Source: an uncultured Gammaproteobacteria bacterium (GTDB lineage Bacteria; Pseudomonadota; Gammaproteobacteria; Arenicellales; JAANXG01). Taken from it: a stretch of 32,281 nucleotides of DNA. Within the stretch, counting starts at the first letter, position 1, and every line of letters begins with the position of its first letter. The translations under genes were made by a program, and so were the position numbers. Of this stretch, positions 25,680-32,281 are shown in pieces. Where the stretch lies: positions 90,993 through 123,273 of the forward strand of contig CAMYJT010000005.1 of assembly GCA_947258785.1 (NCBI GenBank), in the 5' to 3' direction. A model generated the notes under the pieces. It was not told the origin of the DNA. It saw only the letters and a list, made by a program, of their open reading frames with translations, and searched no databases.

Positions 25680-26726
25680 TCACACCTCGAACAACACCAC
25701 ATCCGCGACCAGTTTGGCCCACTCGGCGAATTGAGGCACCGCGAACAAATCCTGCCCCACCGCCCGATGCATGTCAGATACCAGCATCACACCCATCTCG
25801 CGCTGCGGAAACCGCGCGGCGTAATCGATGATGCGCCCGTAGACCCCAGCCGAATCAGATCGGCCCCTCGCCGCAAGCGCGCGCCCGACGAGAGACGAGG
25901 CGACCGCGTACTGCAGATCGATCTCACTGGGTACCTGGACCTCTTCACCAAGTAAGATCGCATCGATGTCCGGCAGGTTGTCGAGATTCTGAACGAACGC
26001 GTGCAGCTCGATCCCCGCCGCCGGACCAACGCAGCCTTGCAGCGCGCCGAGTAGGACATCGGGGGCTTCGGCAAATTTCTCTAATGCGCGGTGGGCGAAC
26101 TCCCATGACCGCGGCGATGGAAAAGCAGTCGGGTTATGGGCCGGATCGAAGTCGAACAACAATTCCGGGCGGAACCTCAAGAACGCGATCACGCGCTCGT
26201 CGATGCCGCTGGCGTATGCCCAGGTCACCCAGTCGTCCAGGTTTACGTCGACCTCGAAGTGCGAAAAGCGGTTCGCGAGCGGGGCGGGCATGCTGTAGGT
26301 GACGCCCCGGTCGCCCTGGCGGTTGCCGGCGGCAAAGATCGCCCAACCCTCGGGCACCTGGTAAGCGCCCAGGCGCCTATCCAGAATTAACTGATAGGCG
26401 GCGGCCGAAACGCTGGGCGGCGCCGAGGTGATCTCGTCGAGGAACAGCACACCGGCCGTGCCATGCCGCCGGGCATCGGGCAGCATGGCCGGCACCGCCC
26501 ACTCGACCAATTCTCCGGCCCGGAACGGGATGCCACGCAAATCGCTGGGCTCCAGTTGCGACAGACGGATATCGATGACCGGCACGCGGTGGTGGCCCGC
26601 GACCTGCGCGACCATCTGCGATTTGCCGACACCCGGGGGGCCCCATAGCATCACCGGCGTGTGGCTGCCCCGCGCCGCACTGCTAAATTCGTTATCGAGG
26701 ACTTTCAGTATCTGCGCTGGACGCAT
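25680..26726 (-). CDS. MoxR-family AAA+ ATPase
   Basis: A 348-residue AAA+ ATPase. The Walker A GPPGVGKS is at 29-36, Walker B VLFLDE at 93-98, and sensor 1 in FAAGN. NRFSHFEVD follows with the arginine-finger region. MoxR proteins act with a VWA-domain partner to activate or insert cofactors into other complexes. The VWA partner with an intact metal site is the next gene, 48 nt downstream, supporting a MoxR-VWA pair. No target complex is encoded nearby. Confidence 0.92.
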   Translation of the reverse strand: MRPAQILKVLDNEFSSAARGSHTPVMLWGPPGVGKSQMVAQVAGHHRVPVIDIRLSQLEPSDLRGIPFRAGELVEWAVPAMLPDARRHGTAGVLFLDEITSAPPSVSAAAYQLILDRRLGAYQVPEGWAIFAAGNRQGDRGVTYSMPAPLANRFSHFEVDVNLDDWVTWAYASGIDERVIAFLRFRPELLFDFDPAHNPTAFPSPRSWEFAHRALEKFAEAPDVLLGALQGCVGPAAGIELHAFVQNLDNLPDIDAILLGEEVQVPSEIDLQYAVASSLVGRALAARGRSDSAGVYGRIIDYAARFPQREMGVMLVSDMHRAVGQDLFAVPQFAEWAKLVADVVLFEV

Positions 26727-26897
26727 AACCGCTCAAAATACCGCGCTGTCGACATCGATGGCGCACAAGAAACTCATCGCGCAGGCTGATTACGATAGAT
26801 GGGGCGCGCATGATAGGAGTTGTCGGCACCGGCTGTCCAGCGCCGTCAGCCGTCATGTTATAAACTCTTCGTTTCACAACTTTGAGTGCAGCATCGC

Positions 26898-27908
26898 ATG
26901 ACCGGCATCGTTCACGTATTTCCGAGTGGTCAGCAGTTTCCGGTAGAGGGTAGAGACTCGATCCTGGATGCGGCGCTGCACACTGGCTTATCGTTGGACT
27001 ACGGCTGCAGCAACGGGAATTGCGGCCGGTGCCGGGCGCGCCTGATTTCTGGAAAAGTCGAGCAGACGACGCATTTCGATTACCGCTTCAGCGAAGCGGA
27101 CAAGAACAACGGCAGCCTGCTGCTGTGTGCGTTTACTGCTGTGGGCGAGGTAGAAATCGAGGTCGCGGAAGGCAGCGCCATACAACAGCAGCACATTAGC
27201 GCGAAAGTGAAACGGTTGGCGCCGTTGTCGGATGGGGTTCTGCTGCTGCACCTGCAGACGCCCCGGACGCAGCGTCTGCGGTTTCTGGCCGGCCAGAATG
27301 CAACGTTAGACCTCGGCAATGACATCTCCAGCGAATACCCGATTGCCAGTTGCCCCTGTGACGACCGTAATATTCAATTCCACATCCGCAGCGAACCCGA
27401 GGACGAATTCGCGCAGCGGCTGATGACGCGCAAATCCGGGGACCCGGTCGAGTTGACCGGACCCTTCGGCGATTTTACCTTAATCGGGACAGGTGACCGG
27501 CCGATCGTCTTCCTGGCCTATAACACCGGATTTGCCCCATTGAAGAGCCTCATCGAGCACGCCATGCAATTGGAACTGCGCCAGGAGCTACGTCTCTACT
27601 GGCTGGCCGACAGAGAAGCCGGGCAGTACATGCACAACCTGGTCCGGTCCTGGACCGACGCCTTCGACAGTTTTTTCTACGTGCCGTTGTCGCTCAAGCT
27701 TGGCGCGACGGCTGAGCTCGACGACCAAGGCGCTGAACACCGGGCGCGGTTGTCCGAACTGATCGAGCGGGAAATCTTCGATCGCGTCGACCTCAGTAAT
27801 CACGACCTCTACGTCGCCGGGCCTCAGCCGGTCCCGGAACTCGCCGCGTCGCTGCTGCGCCGCCTTGGCGAACAGTACGGGGAATTCAAATGTGCGATCG
27901 TCAAATAG
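26898..27908 (+). CDS. 2Fe-2S ferredoxin fused to a ferredoxin-NAD(P) reductase-like module
   Basis: A 336-residue fusion, related to reductase components such as AscD or phenol hydroxylase reductase. The plant-type ferredoxin cluster is complete: C37, C42 and C45 in [11 protein letters not shown], and C77 in LLLCAF. The flavin domain follows, but the usual RxYS FAD motif reads SEYP, and the usual GGTG nicotinamide loop reads YNTG ([11 protein letters not shown]). The C-terminal YVAGPQP is family-like. ATG 26898 is chosen over a GTG four codons upstream. Ends in TAG, 88 bp before cysG on the same strand. The electron acceptor is unknown; a link to siroheme or sulfite metabolism is only positional. 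Confidence 0.88.
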   Translation: MTGIVHVFPSGQQFPVEGRDSILDAALHTGLSLDYGCSNGNCGRCRARLISGKVEQTTHFDYRFSEADKNNGSLLLCAFTAVGEVEIEVAEGSAIQQQHISAKVKRLAPLSDGVLLLHLQTPRTQRLRFLAGQNATLDLGNDISSEYPIASCPCDDRNIQFHIRSEPEDEFAQRLMTRKSGDPVELTGPFGDFTLIGTGDRPIVFLAYNTGFAPLKSLIEHAMQLELRQELRLYWLADREAGQYMHNLVRSWTDAFDSFFYVPLSLKLGATAELDDQGAEHRARLSELIEREIFDRVDLSNHDLYVAGPQPVPELAASLLRRLGEQYGEFKCAIVK

Positions 27909-27996
27909 CACCGTACCGGCCACCGCGTATGACTCACTAGTGAATAGGATACGGCCGGCAGGCCGACTGACATTTGACAAAACAGACCGAGACCCG

Positions 27997-29457
27997 ATGA
28001 AATTTTTCCCGATATTTCTAAACATCAAGCAGCGATCCTGCCTGGTGGTCGGTGGCGGCGATGTGGCGGCGCGGAAGGTAACGCTGCTGCGCAAGGCGGG
28101 CGCCAGAGTGACCGTGGTCGCCCCGACGCTCTGCATGCAGCTGGCGGCGCTCCGCGACCAGGGCGACATTCAACACGTCGAACGTGCCTTCGCAGAGGCG
28201 GACCTGGACAGCCGGGTGATGGTCATCGCCGCCACGAACGATGACGAAATCAACCGCCGGGTATCCGAATTGGCCGAACAGCGTTGCTTGCCCGTCAACG
28301 TCGTCGACCAACCAAGCCTGTGCAGCTTCACAATGCCATCCATTGTCGACCGGTCTCCGGTGGTCATCGCAGTCTCCACCGGGGGCGCCTCACCGGTGCT
28401 CGCGCGACTGCTGCGCGCTCGTCTCGAAACGCTGATTCCCAGTACCTACGGACGCCTGGCGCACCTGGTGGGGGGATTCCGCCAGCAAGTCAAGCAGCGT
28501 TTCGGCTCTACCGATGAGCGGCGACGGTTCTGGGAGGGTGTGCTGCAGGGGCCGATCTCTGAAATGCTGTTTGCCGGCCGCGAGGACGCCGCCCGTGCGG
28601 CCCTGGAACAGGCCGTAAACCGCCCCGGCCGTCCTGGGGATCGCGGCGAGGTGTACCTGGTCGGGGCCGGACCGGGGGACCCGGATCTGTTGACGTTTCG
28701 GGCGTTACGGCTTATGCAGCAAGCGGACGTCATCCTCTACGACCGCCTGGTCTCACCAGAGATTCTCGATCTTGCCCGGCGCGACGCCGAGCGTATCTAC
28801 GTCGGCAAACGACGCTCGAGTCACACCGTGCCTCAGCCCCAAATCAATGAACTGCTGGTCAGCCTCGCTAAACAGGGGCGCCGGGTGTTACGGCTCAAGG
28901 GTGGCGATCCGTTCATATTCGGTCGCGGCGGCGAGGAAATCGACCGCCTGACCAGTGCCAGAATCCCCTTCCAGGTCGTGCCCGGCATCACCGCCGCCGC
29001 CGGCTGCGCGTCGTACGCCGGCATTCCTCTGACTCACCGGGATTATTCTCAGTCCTGCGTGTTCGTCGCCGGCCATCTACAAGACGGCACCACAAACCTC
29101 AACTGGGATATGCTGGTTCAACCCCAGCAGACGGTAGTGATCTACATGAGCCTGACGGGGCTGGAGATCATCTGCCGTGAGTTGATCGCCCACGGCATGG
29201 CTGCCTCGACACCGGCGGCGCTGATTGAAGCGGGCACGACCCAGCAGCAGCGCGTGTTGACCGCCGATGTGGGCAGCCTGCCGGCAAGAGTGAAGTTGGC
29301 TGAGGTGCGCGCCCCAACGCTGGTCATCATCGGCGACGTGGTGCGGCTGCACGACAAACTGGCCTGGTTTGAGCCGGACGGCCGCGCGGGCCAGGACAGC
29401 CCGGCCGCGGACCGCGATGGGACCGGACACGACGATCGTGCCCGGGGGCACGCCTAA
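27997..29457 (+). CDS. cysG: CysG, trifunctional siroheme synthase
   Basis: Makes siroheme, cofactor of sulfite and nitrite reductases, from uroporphyrinogen III. The N-terminal CysGB part carries NAD+-dependent precorrin-2 dehydrogenase and ferrochelatase activities, with the Rossmann loop [11 protein letters not shown] (17-27) and the catalytic aspartate in NVVDQP at 104, matching E. coli D104. It also has the [11 protein letters not shown] loop. The C-terminal CysGA methyltransferase starts near 219 with [15 protein letters not shown] and includes [13 protein letters not shown]. It is 486 residues with a variable tail rich in Asp and Gly. An upstream in-frame start at 27865 overlaps the previous gene and is not supported. 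Confidence 0.96.
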   Translation: MKFFPIFLNIKQRSCLVVGGGDVAARKVTLLRKAGARVTVVAPTLCMQLAALRDQGDIQHVERAFAEADLDSRVMVIAATNDDEINRRVSELAEQRCLPVNVVDQPSLCSFTMPSIVDRSPVVIAVSTGGASPVLARLLRARLETLIPSTYGRLAHLVGGFRQQVKQRFGSTDERRRFWEGVLQGPISEMLFAGREDAARAALEQAVNRPGRPGDRGEVYLVGAGPGDPDLLTFRALRLMQQADVILYDRLVSPEILDLARRDAERIYVGKRRSSHTVPQPQINELLVSLAKQGRRVLRLKGGDPFIFGRGGEEIDRLTSARIPFQVVPGITAAAGCASYAGIPLTHRDYSQSCVFVAGHLQDGTTNLNWDMLVQPQQTVVIYMSLTGLEIICRELIAHGMAASTPAALIEAGTTQQQRVLTADVGSLPARVKLAEVRAPTLVIIGDVVRLHDKLAWFEPDGRAGQDSPAADRDGTGHDDRARGHA

Positions 29458-29462
29458 TAACC

Positions 29463-30173
29463 TCAGGTCAGACCATAAACCGGGAGGCTGGCGCCGTGTA
29501 CCGCACGCGCCCCATCCGAGGCGAGAAACAGGATCACGTCGGCCAACGCCGCCGGTGACACCCAGCGGCTGTGGTCGGCCTTCGGCATGTCACGGCGATT
29601 CGCAGGGGTGTCGATCGTACCGGGCATGATGCAGTTCACGTTGATGCCTTCGCTTCGGTACTCGGCGGCGAGACTTTCGGTCAACCTGGCCACCGCCGAT
29701 TTCGAAACGCTGTAGGCGGCCATCTTTGCGCGCCCCTCGATAGCCACCCGCGCGGCGACGTTGACGATCTTACCGCCACCGACGAGCATGTGAGGAATCA
29801 CCGCCCGGCAGCATAGAAACACAGACTTCGCATTGAGGTCCAACATGGCGTGCCAATCGGCCAGCTCCGTTTCATGGACACGTGGACCCATGGTGAATCC
29901 TCCGGCGATATTCGCCAACACATCGACACCGCCGAACCGATCCGACACCTGATCCGCCATCGACTGCACCGACGGCGGGTCGGTCAAATCAGTCTCGATA
30001 CTCAAGGTCGCCTGTACTCCGGCCAGTGAGTCGACCACCCGGCACAGCGCCCGTTGGTTGATGTCCACCAGCGCCACCCTGGCCCCCGCACCGGCAAAAG
30101 CCCTGACGACTGCGGTGCCCAGCGCACCGCCGGCTCCGGTGACGATGACTCTCTGACGGTTGAAATCGAACAC
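29463..30173 (-). CDS. Short-chain dehydrogenase/reductase (SDR) family protein lacking the usual catalytic serine
   Basis: A 236-residue classical SDR with a cofactor loop TGAGGALG (12-19), an NIAGG motif (88-92), a structural Asn114 and the catalytic YxxxK as Tyr154/Lys158. At the position 13 residues before the tyrosine, where classical SDRs have serine, it has Ala141 (context NVAARVAIEG). Asp37 at the end of strand 2 suggests NAD(H) preference. The substrate is not predictable. It converges on cysG with 5 bp between stop codons; the upstream side is a 312-bp gap. Confidence 0.87.
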   Translation of the reverse strand: MFDFNRQRVIVTGAGGALGTAVVRAFAGAGARVALVDINQRALCRVVDSLAGVQATLSIETDLTDPPSVQSMADQVSDRFGGVDVLANIAGGFTMGPRVHETELADWHAMLDLNAKSVFLCCRAVIPHMLVGGGKIVNVAARVAIEGRAKMAAYSVSKSAVARLTESLAAEYRSEGINVNCIMPGTIDTPANRRDMPKADHSRWVSPAALADVILFLASDGARAVHGASLPVYGLT

Positions 30174-30485
30174 TTCAACGGCCCTGATTTTGACTCCGCT
30201 GACAGATTACCCTGGACGCCGGCGGGTGCCAAGCTCGCTGGACAGCCACAGTCGTTACACCTATAGTCGATGTCTCCAATCCTTTCACGACTCAAGCCCA
30301 ATCGTGTCCAATTGTTTTTCAGCCTCGCACCAATTTCTGGATGTCGCACGCACAGCCAAGTTGGCGGGCGTGCCTCGCGCGGAGAAACAAAGACTCATTA
30401 CGGTGCAGAAACTGCGAGCACAAACACAGACAGCAGGCGATCATCGATTGGTTTGTGCACAAGACCAAAGAACTGTAGTGAGTGG
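30174..30485. other. Gap between the divergent SDR and S24-like genes
   Basis: About 310 bp. An in-frame upstream extension of the S24-like gene to an ATG at 30270 is open, but its translation has no helix-turn-helix or other recognisable structure. Promoters for both divergent genes are expected here; I see no convincing -35/-10 pair. Confidence 0.4.
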
Positions 30486-30800
30486 ATGGTGATGAGTGGA
30501 TGTGCGGGAAGCGAGCCGTTTGCCCTGAGGGTCCTCGGGGACAGCATGGCGCCGGAGTTCCGTGAAGGTGAAATCATAATCGTCGAACCGAGCACAACTG
30601 TAGAGGACGCCTGCTATGTCGTGGCGGACCGTGACGGAGAATATATCTTTCGACAGCTGAAAATCGAAAACGGCCGCTGGTTCCTCCAACCATTGAACAA
30701 CAAATACCAGAGAGTAGAAATTGCCGGTCTTTCCGCAATCAAGGGACGCATTATTTCGAAATCCAACGGACGTGGCCGGCAGCGCAAAAGCTACCTTTGA
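30486..30800 (+). CDS. Small S24/LexA-like peptidase-fold protein without DNA-binding domain
   Basis: A 104-residue protein from the ATG at 30486 (30492 is the other close start). It consists of the LexA/UmuD-type C-terminal fold only: LRVLGDSMAPEFREGEIIIV carries the nucleophile serine in GDSM, followed by CYVVADRDGEYIFRQLK and a final strand IKGRIISKS. Aligned to LexA (Ser119, Lys156), the lysine in VTVKRL corresponds to arginine in IFRQL, so the catalytic dyad seems incomplete. It has no helix-turn-helix, so it is not a phage repressor. It lies 15 bp upstream of moaC and is probably co-transcribed. Confidence 0.82.
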   Translation: MVMSGCAGSEPFALRVLGDSMAPEFREGEIIIVEPSTTVEDACYVVADRDGEYIFRQLKIENGRWFLQPLNNKYQRVEIAGLSAIKGRIISKSNGRGRQRKSYL

Positions 30801-30815
30801 GGTCTAACTAAACTC

Positions 30816-31325
30816 ATGACGCGACTTACCCACCTCGATGAATCCGGCCAAGCCCATATGGTGGACGTCGGGGACAAGGCGGTAACCCATCGGGTCGCTG
30901 TGGCCACGGGAACCATCGAAATGCAGGCCCCAACTCTGGATTTGATCCGGGAGGGCGGACACAAAAAAGGCGATGTGCTCGCCGTCGCGCGCATTGCCGG
31001 CATCATGGCGGCGAAGCATACGGCCGAACTGGTGCCGCTGTGCCATCCAATACCGTTGACCCACGTGGAGGTCGACCTCACCCTCAATTCCGAGCACAAC
31101 CAGATCCACTGCGTCGCCAGGACCGAGACGCGGGACCGTACCGGGGTAGAAATGGAGGCGCTGACGGCGGTGCAGATCGCGCTGCTGACCATTTACGACA
31201 TGTGTAAGGCAGTGGACCGCGGCATGACGATCACTGGTGTCCGTTTACTCGAGAAATCCGGCGGACGCTCCGGACACTGGCGTTCCGGCAGCAGAGAATC
31301 GCAACCCGCAACCGGAACAGATTGA
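30816..31325 (+). CDS. moaC: MoaC, cyclic pyranopterin monophosphate synthase
   Basis: Second enzyme of molybdenum cofactor synthesis, converting the MoaA product 3',8-cyclo-GTP into cyclic pyranopterin monophosphate. It has 169 residues (E. coli 161). Lys51 in GHKKGDV and the Asp128/Lys131 pair in YDMCKAVD match E. coli numbering, and [13 protein letters not shown] and [12 protein letters not shown] are intact. A short Ser/Thr-rich tail follows the usual end. No other moa/moe gene is in the window. It starts 15 bp after the S24-like gene. Confidence 0.97.
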   Translation: MTRLTHLDESGQAHMVDVGDKAVTHRVAVATGTIEMQAPTLDLIREGGHKKGDVLAVARIAGIMAAKHTAELVPLCHPIPLTHVEVDLTLNSEHNQIHCVARTETRDRTGVEMEALTAVQIALLTIYDMCKAVDRGMTITGVRLLEKSGGRSGHWRSGSRESQPATGTD

Positions 31326-31766
31326 ACAGCCTGCCAACAAGGTGGCGGATTACGCCCGAACGTCCGACTGAACAAAGCCTTTTTCATGCCCGCTTCCCCA
31401 TACCGATAATTTATCGTTCACCGGCTGCCGGCGCTTCGTGAGCCCTGCAGTGCTCCAATTCCGGTTTGTGTACCCCGATTCCAGTCAATCCCGATGATGG
31501 GTAGCAGATTGTTTCTCCACAATAAGCGGTAAAGCGACTACATAGGAAATTTACCGGCCTGCAAATCTATACTTAGAAAAAACCTGTGAACAGCCATATA
31601 CATTGATGAGGTTGTTAAAATCGTGGACGTAATCAGTAACAAAAAAATTAGGCTCTTAAGATTGTATGCGAACAAACTTGTCCATATTTTTCACAAATCA
31701 ACCCTGATTATGACGTTCCAGAGCTCAAAAAAAGCCAACAATTATGAATCCATTTGACTGGTCGTG
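31326..31766. other. Gene-poor stretch where base composition turns AT-rich
   Basis: About 440 bp without a confident gene. Up to about 31540 the sequence resembles the rest of the window; from there A and T clearly dominate. A 44-codon frame with a GTG start (31623-31757) ends 9 bp before the next gene. Its lysine-rich translation matches nothing I know, and no ribosome-binding site precedes it, so I do not call it. Confidence 0.45.
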
Positions 31767-32281
31767 ATGGCACATAGGTGGCGCGAGTTAGTTAAAAGAC
31801 TGCAACATTGTCCTGATACGGAGCCAGAGCAGGCTGCGATACGCGTGACTCTCGTTTTGATTTGTATCAGCTATGTGCTATCAAAAACCGACCATATTAC
31901 AGTTGCAATGCTCATTGCTAGTACGAGCACTTTTGTGATATCGACAGGCATCTGTATCGCAATATTAATAAATCCAGAAAAGTCAATTCCTCGCAGAATT
32001 TTAGCAATGTTTCATGACTTTGGTTTTATCTCATTCGCTCTGTACTTAGTGGGAAGTACGGCAGCCCCAATATTTATTGTCTATCTTTGGGTAACCATTG
32101 GAAATGGCATTAGGTTCGGAAAAAATTATCTATATGCCTCTATGGTGCTAAGTGCTGTTGGTTTCAGCTGGGTAGTGGTTTCTAGCGATTACTGGCGGAG
32201 TAATTTCGACATCAGCCTTGGCATACTGGTGGGCTTGATAGTACTGCCGCTTTACGTCCTCAAACTGGTCAAGCAACTCAA
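31767..32281 (+). CDS. Multi-pass membrane sensor domain resembling RpfC-type hybrid histidine kinases (N-terminal part)
   Basis: Only 171 codons are visible; the gene runs off the right edge. A charged leader (RWRELVKRLQ) is followed by about five hydrophobic segments, in a pattern with short loops: LVLICISYVL, MLIASTSTFVIS, the conserved-looking YLWVTIGNGIRFGKNYL, MVLSAVGFSWVV, and DYW followed by LGILVGLIVLPLYVLKL. This closely recalls the sensor region of RpfC, the DSF quorum-sensing kinase, and related kinases. The histidine kinase core is outside the window, so function is inferred. ATG 31767 is chosen; GTG 31764 directly precedes it. Codon use is AT-rich, unlike the neighbours. Confidence 0.7.
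   Translation, partial: MAHRWRELVKRLQHCPDTEPEQAAIRVTLVLICISYVLSKTDHITVAMLIASTSTFVISTGICIAILINPEKSIPRRILAMFHDFGFISFALYLVGSTAAPIFIVYLWVTIGNGIRFGKNYLYASMVLSAVGFSWVVVSSDYWRSNFDISLGILVGLIVLPLYVLKLVKQL

Noticed and set aside
30486..30800. Phage CI-type repressor or prophage remnant
   Set aside because: There is no helix-turn-helix and no phage gene nearby; the neighbours are housekeeping genes.
31623..31757. 44-codon GTG-initiated frame just before the RpfC-like gene
   Set aside because: In AT-rich DNA such frames arise easily; the lysine-rich product has no recognisable features and no ribosome-binding site.
1..32281. CRISPR arrays, insertion sequences, integrases, tRNA genes
   Set aside because: I found no direct-repeat array, transposase-like protein or tRNA-like sequence when reading both strands; a dedicated tRNA scan could still find a missed one.

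Overview
The window looks like a chromosomal segment of a gammaproteobacterium. The evidence is a canonical dcw (division and cell wall) cluster and the neighbouring set rnpB, rsmI, lpoA, yraN, a diaA/gmhA-like gene and dolP in the order known from gammaproteobacteria such as Pseudomonas. There is also an RppH-HAD phosphatase pair, a full-length multifunctional CysG, and meso-diaminopimelate-type MurE. Codon use is GC-rich through nearly the whole window. I cannot name the genus; a free-living lineage near the Chromatiales or Pseudomonadales is a guess.

Layout. Positions 1-9088 (minus strand) carry mraZ, rsmH, ftsL, ftsI, murE, murF, mraY, murD and the start of ftsW. They are packed with 1-, 4- or 35-nt overlaps and headed by a promoter with three 10-bp-phased MraZ boxes (9114-9177). 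ftsI has an in-frame amber codon (6742-6744) between its N-terminal module and its transpeptidase domain. RNase P RNA lies at about 9437-9795 (minus) with its own promoter, followed by rsmI. Divergent from these, 10802-14812 (plus) holds lpoA, yraN, a SIS-domain protein, dolP and rfaE2. Positions 14864-16574 (minus) hold a small stand-alone penicillin-binding transpeptidase overlapping or abutting a macro-domain gene. Next come a secreted protein of unknown function, rppH, a SerB-like HAD phosphatase, a small unknown gene, a LysR regulator and a PilT-family ATPase.

From 21721 to 31325 there are two lipid-handling genes (an SCP2-like secreted protein and a FadL-type channel), a Sel1-repeat protein, a MoxR ATPase with its metallopeptidase/VWA partner, a ferredoxin-reductase fusion, cysG, an SDR protein, and a small S24/LexA-like protein just upstream of moaC. 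After moaC the DNA turns clearly AT-rich (about 31540 to the end). It carries the start of a multi-pass membrane protein resembling the sensor domain of RpfC-type hybrid histidine kinases, cut by the window edge.

How they work together. The left third is peptidoglycan precursor synthesis (MurD/E/F, MraY) plus septal synthesis (FtsI, FtsL, FtsW), with LpoA, DolP and a second transpeptidase adding envelope functions. RfaE2 and perhaps the SIS protein feed lipopolysaccharide heptose. The right part is housekeeping cofactor synthesis (siroheme, molybdopterin) mixed with less characterised redox and regulatory genes. I found no CRISPR array, transposase, integrase, prophage or tRNA. The points most worth checking are the ftsI amber codon, several enzyme-family proteins lacking a canonical active-site or cofactor residue (S24-like, SDR, ferredoxin reductase), the macro-domain/transpeptidase pair, and the AT-rich right edge.
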